Part shown: positions 8,234 to 16,228 of the stretch, piece after piece
Layout of the letters: every line of letters begins with the position of its first letter
Numbering within the stretch: the stretch's first letter is position 1
Origin: Acidovorax soli
GTDB taxonomy: Bacteria; Pseudomonadota; Gammaproteobacteria; Burkholderiales; Burkholderiaceae_C
Assembly: GCF_014207955.1 (NCBI RefSeq)
Contig: NZ_JACHLK010000003.1
Coordinates: 434,001 to 498,000 of the forward strand
DNA: 64,000 nt
Reading direction: 5' to 3'
Translations under genes and position numbers: made by a program
The notes under the pieces: generated by a model
The model's input: only the letters and a program-made list of their open reading frames with translations
What the model was told of the DNA's origin: nothing
The model's database searches: none

Positions 8234-8962
8234 TCAAAGGCCATTGCCGACGAAGTCGCGCAACTCCGTTGTGGCGGGCGTATCGAGGATGGAGGGTGGC
8301 CCCTGCTCCCACACGCGGCCCTTGTGCATGAAGATGACCTCGTCGGCCACCTTGCGGGCGAAGGCCATTTCGTGCGTGACGAGGATCATGGTCATGCCGT
8401 CGGCTGCCAGCTTTTCCATCACGCGCAGCACTTCGCCGGTGAGTTGCGGGTCGAGCGCCGAGGTGACTTCGTCGAACAGCATGAGCTGGGGCTGCATGGC
8501 CAGCGAGCGGGCGATGGCCACGCGCTGCTGCTGCCCGCCCGAGAGCTGCGAGGGGTACATGTCGGCCTTTTCGGACAGGCCCACCTGGGCCAGCACGGCA
8601 AGCGCACGCTCGCGCGCCGTGGCCTTGTTGACCTTTTGCACCAGGCGCGGGGCCAGCATGATGTTCTCTTGCACCGTGAGGTGGGGGAACAGGTTGTAGC
8701 TCTGGAACACGATGCCCACGTCGCGGCGCAGCTGGTGCAGGTCCAGGCTGGCGCCGGTCACCTCGTGGCCGCACACGCGGATGTGGCCGGAGTCCACGGT
8801 TTCCAGGCGGTCGATGCAGCGCAGCGCCGTGCTCTTGCCCGAGCCGCTTTGGCCGATGATGGCCACGACCGAGCCCTTCTTGACGGTGAAGGAGACGTCT
8901 TCGAGCACCCGGTTGCTGCCGAAGCACTTGGAGATGTTCTGGATTTCAACGATGGGCGACAT
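8234..8962 (-). CDS. ABC transporter ATP-binding protein, polar amino acid (PAAT/GlnQ-like) family
   Basis: This is a complete nucleotide-binding subunit of 242 residues. Walker A is GQSGSGKST (about residues 35-43), the Q-loop is in VFQSYNLFPH, the signature is LSGGQQQR, Walker B is LMLFDEVTSALDP, and the switch His is in LVTHEMAFARKVAD. It overlaps the upstream permease gene by 17 bp and precedes the binding-protein gene, forming a four-gene importer with it. It would energise uptake at the inner face of the membrane. Confidence 0.92.
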   Translation of the reverse strand: MSPIVEIQNISKCFGSNRVLEDVSFTVKKGSVVAIIGQSGSGKSTALRCIDRLETVDSGHIRVCGHEVTGASLDLHQLRRDVGIVFQSYNLFPHLTVQENIMLAPRLVQKVNKATARERALAVLAQVGLSEKADMYPSQLSGGQQQRVAIARSLAMQPQLMLFDEVTSALDPQLTGEVLRVMEKLAADGMTMILVTHEMAFARKVADEVIFMHKGRVWEQGPPSILDTPATTELRDFVGNGL

Positions 8963-9596
8963 GGAAGCTCCTTTCCAGGCGGCGGCTGAGCACCGACAGC
9001 GGATAACACAGGGCGAAGTACAGGGCCGCCACGATCACGAAGATGACGAAGGGCTCGAAGGTGGAGTTGTTGATGATCTGGCCCGCGCGGGCCAGCTCCA
9101 CGAAACCGATGGCCGAGGCCAGCGAGGTGTTCTTGACGATCTGCACCATGAAGCCCACGGTGGGCGGGGTGGCGATCTTCACGGCCTGCGGCAGGATGAC
9201 GTGCCACACGCGCTGGCGCCAGCGCAGGGCCAGGCATTCGGCGGCCTCGGCCTGGGTGCGGGGCACTGATTCGATGCAGCCGCGCCAGATTTCGCCCAGG
9301 TAGGCCGACACGTAGATCGACAGCGCCAGGCCCGCCGCGGTGAGCGGCGCGATGTTCAGGCCCATGGCCGGCAGACCGAAGTAGGCCAGCGGCAGCAGCA
9401 CCAAGAGCGGCGTGCCCTGGATCAGCTTGATGTACAGCCCCACCCCGAAGCGCGACCAGCGCGGACCGTAGGACGAGCCCAGCGCGACCAGGAAGCCCAG
9501 CAGGCCGCCGCCCGCGAAGGCGATGAGGGAGAGCCCCACGGTCCACAGCAGGCCGTCGAGCAGGAATTGCAGGTGCGCAGCAGTCAGAAAGCCCAT
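8946..9596 (-). CDS. ABC transporter permease, His/Glu/Gln/Arg (HisM/GlnP) family, subunit 1
   Basis: This is an inner-membrane permease of 216 residues with several hydrophobic segments. The cytoplasmic EAA loop lies in the segment RTQAEAAECLALRWRQR, followed by HVILPQAVKIATPPT. It starts at ATG 9596, 13 bp after the stop of a second, related permease gene, so the transporter is a heterodimer. Substrate cannot be told from the sequence; the operon suggests a sugar acid. Confidence 0.88.
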   Translation of the reverse strand: MGFLTAAHLQFLLDGLLWTVGLSLIAFAGGGLLGFLVALGSSYGPRWSRFGVGLYIKLIQGTPLLVLLPLAYFGLPAMGLNIAPLTAAGLALSIYVSAYLGEIWRGCIESVPRTQAEAAECLALRWRQRVWHVILPQAVKIATPPTVGFMVQIVKNTSLASAIGFVELARAGQIINNSTFEPFVIFVIVAALYFALCYPLSVLSRRLERSFHVAHR

Positions 9597-9609
9597 GGCA
9601 CGCGGTCCT

Positions 9610-10293
9610 TTACAGAGGGGTGCCCAGGCGGCGGCGGCGCGGGAAGGCGATCAGGCCCACCAGCCAGAACACGGCGCGCATGACGAGCGACATGGCGAGG
9701 TAGGCGACGGCGACGATGAGGTAGGTCTCGACCGAGCGGAAGGTGTCGGACTGCACGCGGTTGGCCACGGCGGTCAGCTCCTCGGCCGAGATCTGCGAGC
9801 AGATGGACGAGGCCAGCATCAGCAGCACGTACTGGCTGGTGAGGGCGGGGAACACGCGCTCGATGGCCGGCGGCAGCACCACGTGGCGCAGCATCTGCCA
9901 GCGGGTAAGGCCCAGGCAGTCGGCGGCTTCGAGCTGGCTCTTGGGGATGGATTCGATGCCGGCGCGCACGATCTCGCTGGTGTAGGCGCCCACGTTGACG
10001 ACCAGGGCCACGGTGGCGGCGGTGAAAGCCCCCACCTGGAAGCCCATGGACGACAGGCCGAAGTACACGATGAACACCTGCACCAGCAAGGGCGTGTTGC
10101 GGATGATCTCGATATAGGCGCCTGCCACGCGGGCCAGCCATTGGCTGCGCCCGGTGTTGGCCAGCGCGCAGAACACGCCGAGCAGGAAGCCGAAGAAGGT
10201 GGACGCCAGGGACAGCGTCAACGTGGTCCACGCACCTGCCAGCAGGTCTGGCCAGTAGGCCAGCGGCGCGGAGAAATCGAAGGAGTAATTCAA
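9610..10293 (-). CDS. ABC transporter permease, His/Glu/Gln/Arg (HisM/GlnP) family, subunit 2
   Basis: This encodes 227 residues with multiple membrane segments and the EAA-loop segment KSQLEAADCLGLTRWQML. It is the first gene of the importer and catabolic operon. No ATG precedes the conserved N-terminus; the frame opens with TTG at 10293 (MNYSFDFSAP), and only a poor Shine-Dalgarno sequence is visible. Its promoter region is shared with the divergent GntR gene and contains the operator-like palindromes listed below. Confidence 0.85.
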   Translation of the reverse strand: MNYSFDFSAPLAYWPDLLAGAWTTLTLSLASTFFGFLLGVFCALANTGRSQWLARVAGAYIEIIRNTPLLVQVFIVYFGLSSMGFQVGAFTAATVALVVNVGAYTSEIVRAGIESIPKSQLEAADCLGLTRWQMLRHVVLPPAIERVFPALTSQYVLLMLASSICSQISAEELTAVANRVQSDTFRSVETYLIVAVAYLAMSLVMRAVFWLVGLIAFPRRRRLGTPL

Positions 10294-10331
10294 GGTGGGA
10301 ATCCGGCTGCGGACTGGGGCGTTGTCTTCGC

Positions 10332-10394
10332 CTGGTCAGTCCAGTCAATCTCTGGTAAGGCCAATTGAACAACACGTTTCAAATTGGCCTTACC
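10332..10394. promoter_or_regulatory. Operator-like inverted repeats upstream of the importer operon
   Basis: CTGGTCAGTCCAG (10332-10344) is a palindrome of the TGGT-N3-ACCA type bound by FCD-class GntR regulators. A second, perfect 13-bp inverted repeat has arms GGTAAGGCCAATT (10354-10366) and AATTGGCCTTACC (10382-10394). Both lie just ahead of the minus-strand importer genes and are likely targets of the divergent GntR protein. The assignment is inferred from symmetry and position. Confidence 0.55.
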
Positions 10395-10504
10395 GGGTTA
10401 ACCCCTAGTTGGAGGGTTTGCGGGCCCGCCGACAATCGCCCCACAGAGGGAAATGGCGGTTTAAGCCACTTCAAAAAATCCAAAACCCAGCAGAATTCTC
10501 AACT

Positions 10505-10530
10505 TTGGTCAGACCACCTGATCTGACCAA
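10505..10530. promoter_or_regulatory. GntR/FCD-type operator ahead of the regulator gene
   Basis: TTGGTCAGA (10505-10513) and TCTGACCAA (10522-10530) form an inverted repeat, and TGGTCAGACCA (10506-10516) is itself a perfect palindrome of the TGGT-N3-ACCA type. It lies 30 bp before the GntR start codon, which fits autorepression. Confidence 0.55.
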
Positions 10531-10559
10531 TTCCAGCATTACTGCCTTATCCGCTTTCG

Positions 10560-11255
10560 ATGAACGACGTTGCCAAATCCGTGGACTCCTCCCGCCGCCT
10601 GTACCAGCTGATCGCAGACAAGGTGCGCGCCCTGATCCAGCAGGGCAACTACAAGGAGGGCAGCCGCCTGCCGCCCGAGCGCGACCTGGCGCAGCAACTG
10701 GGCGTGTCGCGCCCCTCGCTGCGCGAGGCGCTGATTGCGCTGGAGATCGAGGGCAGTGTGGAGATCCGCATGGGATCGGGCGTGTACGTGTGCAGCCGCG
10801 CGCTGCGCCGCACGCCGCTGCCACCCTCGATGGGCGAGAGCCCGGCCGAGCTGATGCAGGCGCGCGGCGCGCTGGAGGGCGCGGTCATCGTGATGGCCTG
10901 CGTGAACGCCACGCCCCAGGGCCTGGCGCGCGTGCAGGAGAGCATCGACGCCATGCGCGCCGACATCGCCGCCGGCCGCGACGTGATGGCGCACGACCGC
11001 CAGTTCCACGTGCGCATTGCCGAGATGGCGGGCAACTCGGTGCTCACCAGCCTGGTGGGCACGCTGTTCGACGAGCGCGGCGGCCCGCTGGCCAGCCACA
11101 TGCGCAACCGCCTGGAAGGCCAGCCCACCTGGGACGAGGCCGTGGCCGAGCACGACGAGATCCTGCGCTGCCTGCAGGCGCGCGACCCGCTGGCGGCCGA
11201 GGCGGCGATGCGCTCGCACATCCGCGCGGCGGCCGACCGGTGGGTGATGCCATGA
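10560..11255 (+). CDS. GntR-family transcriptional regulator with FCD domain
   Basis: This encodes 231 residues. The N-terminal winged HTH (about residues 14-75) includes ADKVRALIQQGNYKEGSRLP, PPERDLAQQLGVSRPSLREA and the wing IRMGSGVYV. The C-terminal FCD ligand domain (about 95-225) has the metal/ligand-binding pattern HDRQFHVRIAEMAGN and AEAAMRSHIR. It is divergently transcribed from the importer and catabolic operon. ExuR/UxuR/LgoR-type regulators of hexuronate and galactonate genes belong to the same family. The likely inducer is a pathway intermediate; this is inference from context. Confidence 0.88.
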   Translation: MNDVAKSVDSSRRLYQLIADKVRALIQQGNYKEGSRLPPERDLAQQLGVSRPSLREALIALEIEGSVEIRMGSGVYVCSRALRRTPLPPSMGESPAELMQARGALEGAVIVMACVNATPQGLARVQESIDAMRADIAAGRDVMAHDRQFHVRIAEMAGNSVLTSLVGTLFDERGGPLASHMRNRLEGQPTWDEAVAEHDEILRCLQARDPLAAEAAMRSHIRAAADRWVMP

Positions 11256-11289
11256 AACGAAACACCCCCTGAGTCGCTCCGCGCCTTCA

Positions 11290-11324
11290 CCCCTCTCTCG
11301 ACTTGCTGCGCGAGTCGGGAGGGG
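11290..11324 (+). terminator. Stem-loop after the GntR gene, possible terminator
   Basis: The arms CCCCTC/GAGGGG and CGACT/AGTCG pair around a short loop, 35 bp after the regulator stop codon. No U-tract follows. The surrounding 11260-11380 sequence resembles a GC-rich intergenic repeat common in Comamonadaceae, so it may be a repeat rather than a dedicated terminator. Confidence 0.4.
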
Positions 11325-11425
11325 GACGCCCCCAGCGCGGCGGGGCGGCCCTTGCGCGGGGGCACTGGCCTCGGCCACGCCAGTTTCATGCACCGCGGGC
11401 ACAGAAGTTGCATCTGTTCTTTCCG

Positions 11426-11556
11426 CAAGAGTAGAAGCGTTCACCGTGGTGGACCGCGCCTGCACCGCCCCGGTGCCGCGCGGGACGCTGCGTCCGGAAA
11501 TTGCTCTTGAAGACCGCTGCCCGTGCACCTGCATGGGCGCCGGCTGTGTCTTCAAG
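11426..11556 (+). promoter_or_regulatory. Candidate NMT1-class (xanthine/urate) riboswitch, copy A
   Basis: The leader of the binding-protein/dioxygenase operon carries GAGTAGAAGCGTTCA (11429-11443) and GGAAATTGCTC (11496-11506), both also found in two other leaders in this window. P1 pairs CAAGAG (11426-11431) with CUCUUG (11504-11509). An internal stem-loop (CCGCGC/GCGCGG with GCACCG/CGGUGC) fills the middle. The 3' strand of P1 can instead pair downstream: CTTGAAGAC (11506-11514) is a perfect inverted repeat of GTCTTCAAG (11548-11556), so the two folds exclude each other. NMT1-motif RNAs are known to sense xanthine or uric acid and to precede genes for NMT1-type binding proteins, as here. 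Class assignment is from memory of the family and gene context. Confidence 0.62.
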
Positions 11557-11665
11557 TGCGCGGGTGCACCGGTTCAGTTCGTTCGTTCATTCATCGCTCA
11601 TCACCCCGCCCTGCTGGCACGCCGGTTTGTTCCGACCAACCACCTGTGACTGACGGAGTGCCATC

Positions 11666-12700
11666 ATGATGAAGCGTCGTTCCCTTCTGCGCGCGGCCGG
11701 TGCCGCTGCCTTTGTCGGTGCTGCTGCACCCCTGGCCTTCGGCCAGGGCAGCCTGCACAAGTTCAAGTTCAACCTGGGCTGGAAGATCGAGGCCTCGGGC
11801 GCGGGCTTTCTGCTCGCGCAGCAGCGCGGCTATTACAAGGATGCGGGGCTGGACGTGGCCATCGACACGGGCAACGGCTCGGCGTCGGCCATCAGCCTGG
11901 TGGCCAGCGGTGCCTACGACGTGGCTTCGGCCGACCTGGCGACCATGATCGAGTTCAACACCGCCAACCCGTCGGCCAGGCTGGCGGCCGTGGCCATCCA
12001 GTACGACCTGAACCCCAACGCGGTGATGGTGCGCAAGGATGGCGCCATCAAGAAGCCCGGCGACCTGGCGGGCAAGACCATTCTGGGCCAGCCCTTCAAT
12101 GCCTCGCGCAAGCTGTTCCCGGTGTTTGCCAAGGCCCAGGGCTTTGACGCGAGCGGCGTGAAGTGGGAGAACGTGGCGCCGGACATCGGCGACACGCGCT
12201 TCGTGAAAGGCGACTTCGATGCGGCGGCGTATTTCTTCTTCACCGGCCTGCTCAACCTGAAGGCGCGCGGCATGGGGCCCGAGCAGCTCACGGTGTTCCG
12301 CTTCTCGGACTTCGGCATGAAGTCGTACGGCAACGGCCTGATCGCCAACCCCAAGGCCATGCAGGACGCGCCGGACGCGATGAAGGCCTTTGTGAAGGCC
12401 ACCACGCGCGGCTGGACCGAGGCCATGGCCGACCCCAAGGCGGGCGCCGCCGCCATCAAGGCGCGCGAGCCGCTGGCCAACGAGGCCATCGAGCTCGAAC
12501 GCCTGCAGCTCATCGTGGACGGCACCATGAAGACGGCCGAGACCCAGGCCAACGGCTGGGGCGCGGCCACGCCGGCGCGCCTGCAGGCCACCATCGACGA
12601 GACGGTGGCGGCCTTTGGCCTCAAGACCAGCCTGGCGGTGGCGGACATCTGGAGCGACCGCTTCCTGCCCGCACCGGCAGACCGCAAGCTCAAGGCCTGA
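11666..12700 (+). CDS. NMT1/THI5-like ABC transporter substrate-binding protein 1
   Basis: This is a periplasmic binding protein of 344 residues. The twin-arginine-like or Sec signal has RRSLLRAAG followed by a hydrophobic run ending AFG. The mature part has the NMT1 pattern: FNLGWKIEASGAGFLLAQQ, GYYKDAGLDVAIDTGNGSAS and GAYDVASADLATMIEF. Family members bind nitrogen heterocycles, pyrimidine precursors or sulfonates. The riboswitch-like leader and the downstream dioxygenase suggest a purine-type ligand. It is the first gene of an operon with the dioxygenase and a VOC protein. No ATPase or permease follows, so it may use the transporter at 24.4-26.2 kb. Confidence 0.85.
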   Translation: MMKRRSLLRAAGAAAFVGAAAPLAFGQGSLHKFKFNLGWKIEASGAGFLLAQQRGYYKDAGLDVAIDTGNGSASAISLVASGAYDVASADLATMIEFNTANPSARLAAVAIQYDLNPNAVMVRKDGAIKKPGDLAGKTILGQPFNASRKLFPVFAKAQGFDASGVKWENVAPDIGDTRFVKGDFDAAAYFFFTGLLNLKARGMGPEQLTVFRFSDFGMKSYGNGLIANPKAMQDAPDAMKAFVKATTRGWTEAMADPKAGAAAIKAREPLANEAIELERLQLIVDGTMKTAETQANGWGAATPARLQATIDETVAAFGLKTSLAVADIWSDRFLPAPADRKLKA

Positions 12701-12713
12701 GCGGGGAATCTCC

Positions 12714-13691
12714 ATGGGCATCCCCCTCATCGACCTGACCGGGGCGCTGCAGTTCGGCGCCGCCCGCAGCGCCGCGGTCGCCGCCGAGTTGCGCCGGGCC
12801 TGCATGGGCCCGGGCTTCTTCTATGTGCGCAACCACGGTGTGCCGCAGGAATTGATTGCGCGCCAGTTCGCGCTGGTGCAGCAGTTCTTCGACCTGCCGC
12901 TGGCGGGCAAGGAGGCGATTTCGCTGCACAAGTCCCCCTCGATGCGCGGCTACGAAAGCCTGGGCGGCCAGACGCTGGACGCGGGCGCGCGGCCGGACCT
13001 CAAGGAAAGCTTTTACTGCGGGCTGGACTATGCGGCCGACCACCCCTATGTGCAGCGCGGCTACCACTCGTACGGCCGCAACCAGTGGCCCGCCGAGCTG
13101 CCCGAACTGGGCGACCAGTGCCGCACCTACATCGCGGCCATGCAGCAACTGGCACTGCGGCTGATGCAGTTGCTGGCCCTGTCGCTGCACCTGCCCGAGG
13201 ACTACTTCGACCACACGCACGCGAGCCCCATGCTCACGCTGCGGCTGCTGCGCTACCCGCCGCACCCCGAGGGAGCCGATGCGCTGACCTTCGGCGCCGG
13301 CGAGCACACGGACTGGGGCGCCATCACCCTGCTGGCGCAGGACCGCCATGGCGGGTTGGAGGTGAAGCTGCCCAGTGGCGAATGGGCCGCGGCCACGCCG
13401 GTGGAAGGGGCGCTGGTGGTGAACCTGGGCGACATGATTCCGCGCTGGACCAACGGGCTGTACCGATCCAACCCGCACCGCGTGCGCAATGTGCACAGCG
13501 GCGGGGCGCCGCGCCATTCCATTCCCTTCTTCTACACGCCGGACTACGAGGCCCAGGTGGTGCCCGTGCCCACCTGCGTGCCCGCGGGCGAGGTGCCGCG
13601 CTACGAACCCTGCACCGTGGGCGAGCACCTGCAGGCCATGTACCGCAAGACCTATGGCCTGAGCGACAGCAAGCAGGCGGCAATGGCATGA
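12714..13691 (+). CDS. 2-oxoglutarate/Fe(II)-dependent dioxygenase, isopenicillin N synthase-like
   Basis: This encodes 325 residues with the DIOX_N region (IPLIDLTGAL; GFFYVRNHGV) and the 2OG-Fe(II) double-stranded beta-helix domain. The iron ligands are H198-x-D200 and H255, and the 2OG-binding R267-x-S269 is present, so the site is complete. It would oxidise a small substrate in the cytoplasm with O2 and 2-oxoglutarate. It starts 13 bp after the binding-protein stop at ATG 12714, and its stop overlaps the next start (ATGA). Being in a riboswitch-controlled operon with an NMT1-type importer component, it may hydroxylate a nucleobase or related heterocycle; the substrate is not established. 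It is not evidence of beta-lactam synthesis. Confidence 0.88.
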   Translation: MGIPLIDLTGALQFGAARSAAVAAELRRACMGPGFFYVRNHGVPQELIARQFALVQQFFDLPLAGKEAISLHKSPSMRGYESLGGQTLDAGARPDLKESFYCGLDYAADHPYVQRGYHSYGRNQWPAELPELGDQCRTYIAAMQQLALRLMQLLALSLHLPEDYFDHTHASPMLTLRLLRYPPHPEGADALTFGAGEHTDWGAITLLAQDRHGGLEVKLPSGEWAAATPVEGALVVNLGDMIPRWTNGLYRSNPHRVRNVHSGGAPRHSIPFFYTPDYEAQVVPVPTCVPAGEVPRYEPCTVGEHLQAMYRKTYGLSDSKQAAMA

Positions 13692-14086
13692 CCAAGTTGT
13701 GGTTCAACCTGCTGTGCCGCGACATCGAGGCGCAGTTGCGCTTTTACCAGGCGCTGCTGCAGCTGCCCGAAGCCGAGGGCACGCGCTCGCCCATCTACCG
13801 TGCGGTGGAGACGGAGCACTTTCAGCTGGGCTTCAACGCGCCCGAGGCCTATGCCCTGCTGGGCCTGGCCGACCGCCGGCCCGACGAGGCGCTGCCGCCA
13901 CCGCGCAGCGTGACGGGCTACGCCACCTTCATGCTGGACACGCGCGCGGCGGTGGACAGCGCGAGTACCCACGCCGTGGCCCTGGGCGGCCAGCTCATCA
14001 AGCCGCCCTATGCCACCTACTACGGCCAGTGGCAGGCGGTGCTGGCCGACCCGGAGGACAACGTGTTCCGCGTCAGCGCGAAGTAA
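13688..14086 (+). CDS. VOC-family protein (glyoxalase/bleomycin resistance fold)
   Basis: This encodes 132 residues with the paired beta-alpha-beta-beta-beta pattern of vicinal-oxygen-chelate proteins: WFNLLCRDIEAQLRFYQALL at the start and the C-terminal VLADPEDNVFRVSAK. It overlaps the dioxygenase stop by 4 bp (ATGA), so it is translationally coupled and probably acts on the dioxygenase product or protects against it. Which metal ligands are kept cannot be judged without an alignment; no specific reaction can be assigned. Confidence 0.8.
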   Translation: MTKLWFNLLCRDIEAQLRFYQALLQLPEAEGTRSPIYRAVETEHFQLGFNAPEAYALLGLADRRPDEALPPPRSVTGYATFMLDTRAAVDSASTHAVALGGQLIKPPYATYYGQWQAVLADPEDNVFRVSAK

Positions 14087-14185
14087 CGGCAAGCTGCAAC
14101 GGAATGCAAGGGCGGGCCGCGCCTGCGTGCGGTGGCATCCTTGCGTGGTAGAACACCCGGGACTCCACTTCCAGGATGTGTTGCC

Positions 14186-14653
14186 ATGCGCCCTGCCGGC
14201 CCTTTCCTGCCACCCGACGTGCTGGCCTCGCTCGAAGCGGGCCGCACCATCGATGCCATCAAGCAATTGCGCGCCGCCACGGGCCTGGGCCTCAAGGAAG
14301 CCAAGGACCTGATCGACGCGTACCAGGCCGGGGAGAACGTGTCGATGGCCACGCAGGCCGAAGCGCCCTTGCACGTGCCCGATGCGGTGCGCCAGGCCTT
14401 GGCCGAGGGCAACAAGATCGAGGCCATCCGCCTGCTGCGCGACCACGAGGGCCTGGGCCTGAAGGACGCCAAGGACCGTGCCGAGGCGATCGAGCAGTCC
14501 ATGGCCGGGCCCGCCTCCATCGGCATGGGGGCCGTGGCACCCGGACTCTCGCCGGGCCAGCAGCCCAGTGGCGGCATGGGCAACTGGATCGTGGTGGCCG
14601 TGGTGGTGGCGATTGCGGTGGGCGCGTACTTCTGGATGCGGGGCGGGGGCTGA
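14186..14653 (+). CDS. Membrane-anchored protein with two ribosomal L7/L12 C-terminal-like repeats
   Basis: This encodes 155 residues. Two copies of the L7/L12 C-terminal helix signature are visible: IKQLRAATGLGLKEAKDLID (about residues 27-46) and IRLLRDHEGLGLKDAKDRAE (about 80-99). They are followed by a Gly/Pro-rich linker and one C-terminal transmembrane helix (WIVVAVVVAIAVGAYFWM) with a short RGGG tail. The start is ATG 14186, with AGGA upstream. L7/L12-like domains occur outside the ribosome in small proteins of unknown role. It is convergent with the following dioxygenase gene and has no obvious operon partner. Function unknown. Confidence 0.75.
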   Translation: MRPAGPFLPPDVLASLEAGRTIDAIKQLRAATGLGLKEAKDLIDAYQAGENVSMATQAEAPLHVPDAVRQALAEGNKIEAIRLLRDHEGLGLKDAKDRAEAIEQSMAGPASIGMGAVAPGLSPGQQPSGGMGNWIVVAVVVAIAVGAYFWMRGGG

Positions 14654-14675
14654 GAAAGCCCCGCACGCCCGTCAC

Positions 14676-15710
14676 TCAGTACTTATTCGAAAAGTTTGCG
14701 CTGATGCGCTGGCGCAGGTATTCCGCGCCGGTGATGGGCGGGTATTTCTTGGCAGGGCCTTCGATGACCGCGTCTTCATTGGCCTGGCAAAAGAAGGCCA
14801 GGCTGTAGCGCGCGCCCTGGTATTCGTGCGGCTGGGGGTTGCGCACACGGTGAAAATTGCTGGGCAACTGGTCGTCACTCCAGCGCATGAGCATGTCGCC
14901 GATGTTGCAGGTGATCACACCTTCGGCCGGCTCCACGCTGGTCCACTGGCGGCCTTCGGCCTCCTTGCCGGGCAGCACCTGCAGGCCGCCCTGGCCGGGG
15001 CGCTGGAACAGCAGGGTGAGGCAGTCGAAGTCGGTATGGGCGCCAGCGCGCCACAGGCCCAGCTCGTCCTTGAGCGCGGGGTCCACCGCAAAGTAGTGCA
15101 GCATGCGCAGCGTGCTCTGGTAGGTGGGCAGGTCGGGCTGGTGGGCGCGGGTGAAGAAGTCGGCATCGAAGCCCAGCTTGTAGGCAAAGCACGAGAGCAG
15201 GCGCATGCCCACTTCCCAGCACTGGCGCTCGAAGGCCAGCGTGGCGGCCTGGAAGCCGGGCAGCTCGGCCTCGGTGGGCCACAGGCCCTCCATGCGCGGG
15301 CGGGTGACCTGGTAGGACTCCTTCTGGTCGGGCGTGCGCGTGGAGGGGCGGATCTGCGCCTTGTGCTCCCAGCCGGAGTTGCGCGACAGCGGCCACTGGG
15401 CCTTGGTGTCCTTGGGCTGGTCGAAGAAGGCTTCGGCACGCGCGAAGGCGGCGCGGATGTCTTCGATGGGGATGCCGTGGTTCGTGACCTGGAAGAAGCC
15501 GATGTCGACCGATGCGGCCCACAGTTGCTCGGCGATTTCTTGCTTGCGCGCGTCGAAGTTGGAGATGTCGATGCGGCGCACTTCGCGCGTGGAGGTCTCG
15601 CCGTCCATCGCGCCGCCCATGCGCGATTCTTTTTCGAGCTCGCCCAGCACGTCGGGGGCGACGGTGGGCTCATAGACGGGGGTGGCGGGGTTTGCGGCTG
15701 TGGTCTGCAT
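14676..15710 (-). CDS. 2-oxoglutarate/Fe(II)-dependent dioxygenase, isopenicillin N synthase-like, second copy
   Basis: This encodes 344 residues in the same family as the product at 12714-13691 but clearly diverged. It has a DIOX_N-like start (RRIDISNFDARKQEIAEQLW; GFFQVTNHGIP) and a complete iron site: H225-x-D227 and H287, with R301-x-S303 for 2-oxoglutarate. It is transcribed alone, away from the second binding-protein operon. Its leader carries the same riboswitch-like RNA (15791-15943), so both dioxygenase genes answer to the same signal. The substrate is unknown; a purine-type heterocycle is inferred from the regulation. Confidence 0.88.
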   Translation of the reverse strand: MQTTAANPATPVYEPTVAPDVLGELEKESRMGGAMDGETSTREVRRIDISNFDARKQEIAEQLWAASVDIGFFQVTNHGIPIEDIRAAFARAEAFFDQPKDTKAQWPLSRNSGWEHKAQIRPSTRTPDQKESYQVTRPRMEGLWPTEAELPGFQAATLAFERQCWEVGMRLLSCFAYKLGFDADFFTRAHQPDLPTYQSTLRMLHYFAVDPALKDELGLWRAGAHTDFDCLTLLFQRPGQGGLQVLPGKEAEGRQWTSVEPAEGVITCNIGDMLMRWSDDQLPSNFHRVRNPQPHEYQGARYSLAFFCQANEDAVIEGPAKKYPPITGAEYLRQRISANFSNKY

Positions 15711-15790
15711 GGTGTCTGTTTCCTCGTTGGATCAAAAACAAGGCACACGGCAGGCCGCTCGCTGGCAGTGAAGCGGCACGGCGCCATGTG

Positions 15791-15943
15791 GCTCTTGAAG
15801 GGAACAATGGCAACGGCCCACAGGCTGCGCAGGCCCTCAACAGGCACACGCACCGCACGCAAGCCGCCACCGGCTTCAAGAGCAATGACCCGCCAGCCGG
15901 TCCACGCAATGCGGATTGGCTGGACTGAACGCTTCTACTCTCA
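15791..15943 (-). promoter_or_regulatory. Candidate NMT1-class (xanthine/urate) riboswitch, copy B
   Basis: Read on the minus strand, the leader has GAGTAGAAGCGTTCA followed 55 nt later by ATTGCTCTTGAAG. P1 is UGAGAG with CUCUUG (two wobbles, against all Watson-Crick pairs in copy A, which is covariation-like). P2 is CCAGCC with GGCUGG. The P1 3' strand GCTCTTGAAG has a perfect complement, CTTCAAGAGC, about 75 nt further downstream and about 80 nt before the dioxygenase start, giving the same mutually exclusive alternative hairpin as copy A. Confidence 0.62.
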
Positions 15944-16228
15944 GGCCTGATGCTAGCAAACGGCAGGCCAAGCACGCCGCCAAGCCCTTCACAGGGAAAC
16001 CGCATCGCACCGGCCGGCCCAGGGGCCCACGCACTCACCAAACCAGGGCAGCAACGCACCAAGCCTGCGCACCGCAGGTGCGTACCCCGCACATGCCAGC
16101 GCACGCCAGCGCGTCGCACAACAGGTTCTGCAGCGGCTTGCGCCGAGGCAAGGCCGCGCAAAAAAGGGCCTGCTGCACAGCACAGCGCGGCGCTTTTGCA
16201 ACACCGGGCACGCTTTCTGCATCAGCCC
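15944..16228. other. Intergenic stretch between two divergent riboswitch leaders
   Basis: About 285 bp lie between the leaders of the dioxygenase gene (minus) and the second binding-protein operon (plus). Both promoters must lie here. Open frames across it have no family-like content. I see no clear -35/-10 pair or operator. Confidence 0.5.

Noticed and set aside
11260-11380. Possible short gene after the GntR gene
   Set aside because: The sequence matches the style of a common GC-rich Comamonadaceae intergenic repeat with a stem-loop and has no credible start and domain.
12714-15710. Beta-lactam biosynthesis because of two isopenicillin-N-synthase-like proteins
   Set aside because: The family name covers many 2OG/Fe oxygenases; no peptide synthetase or other beta-lactam gene is present, and these keep the 2OG-binding Arg-x-Ser that true isopenicillin N synthase does not use for 2OG.
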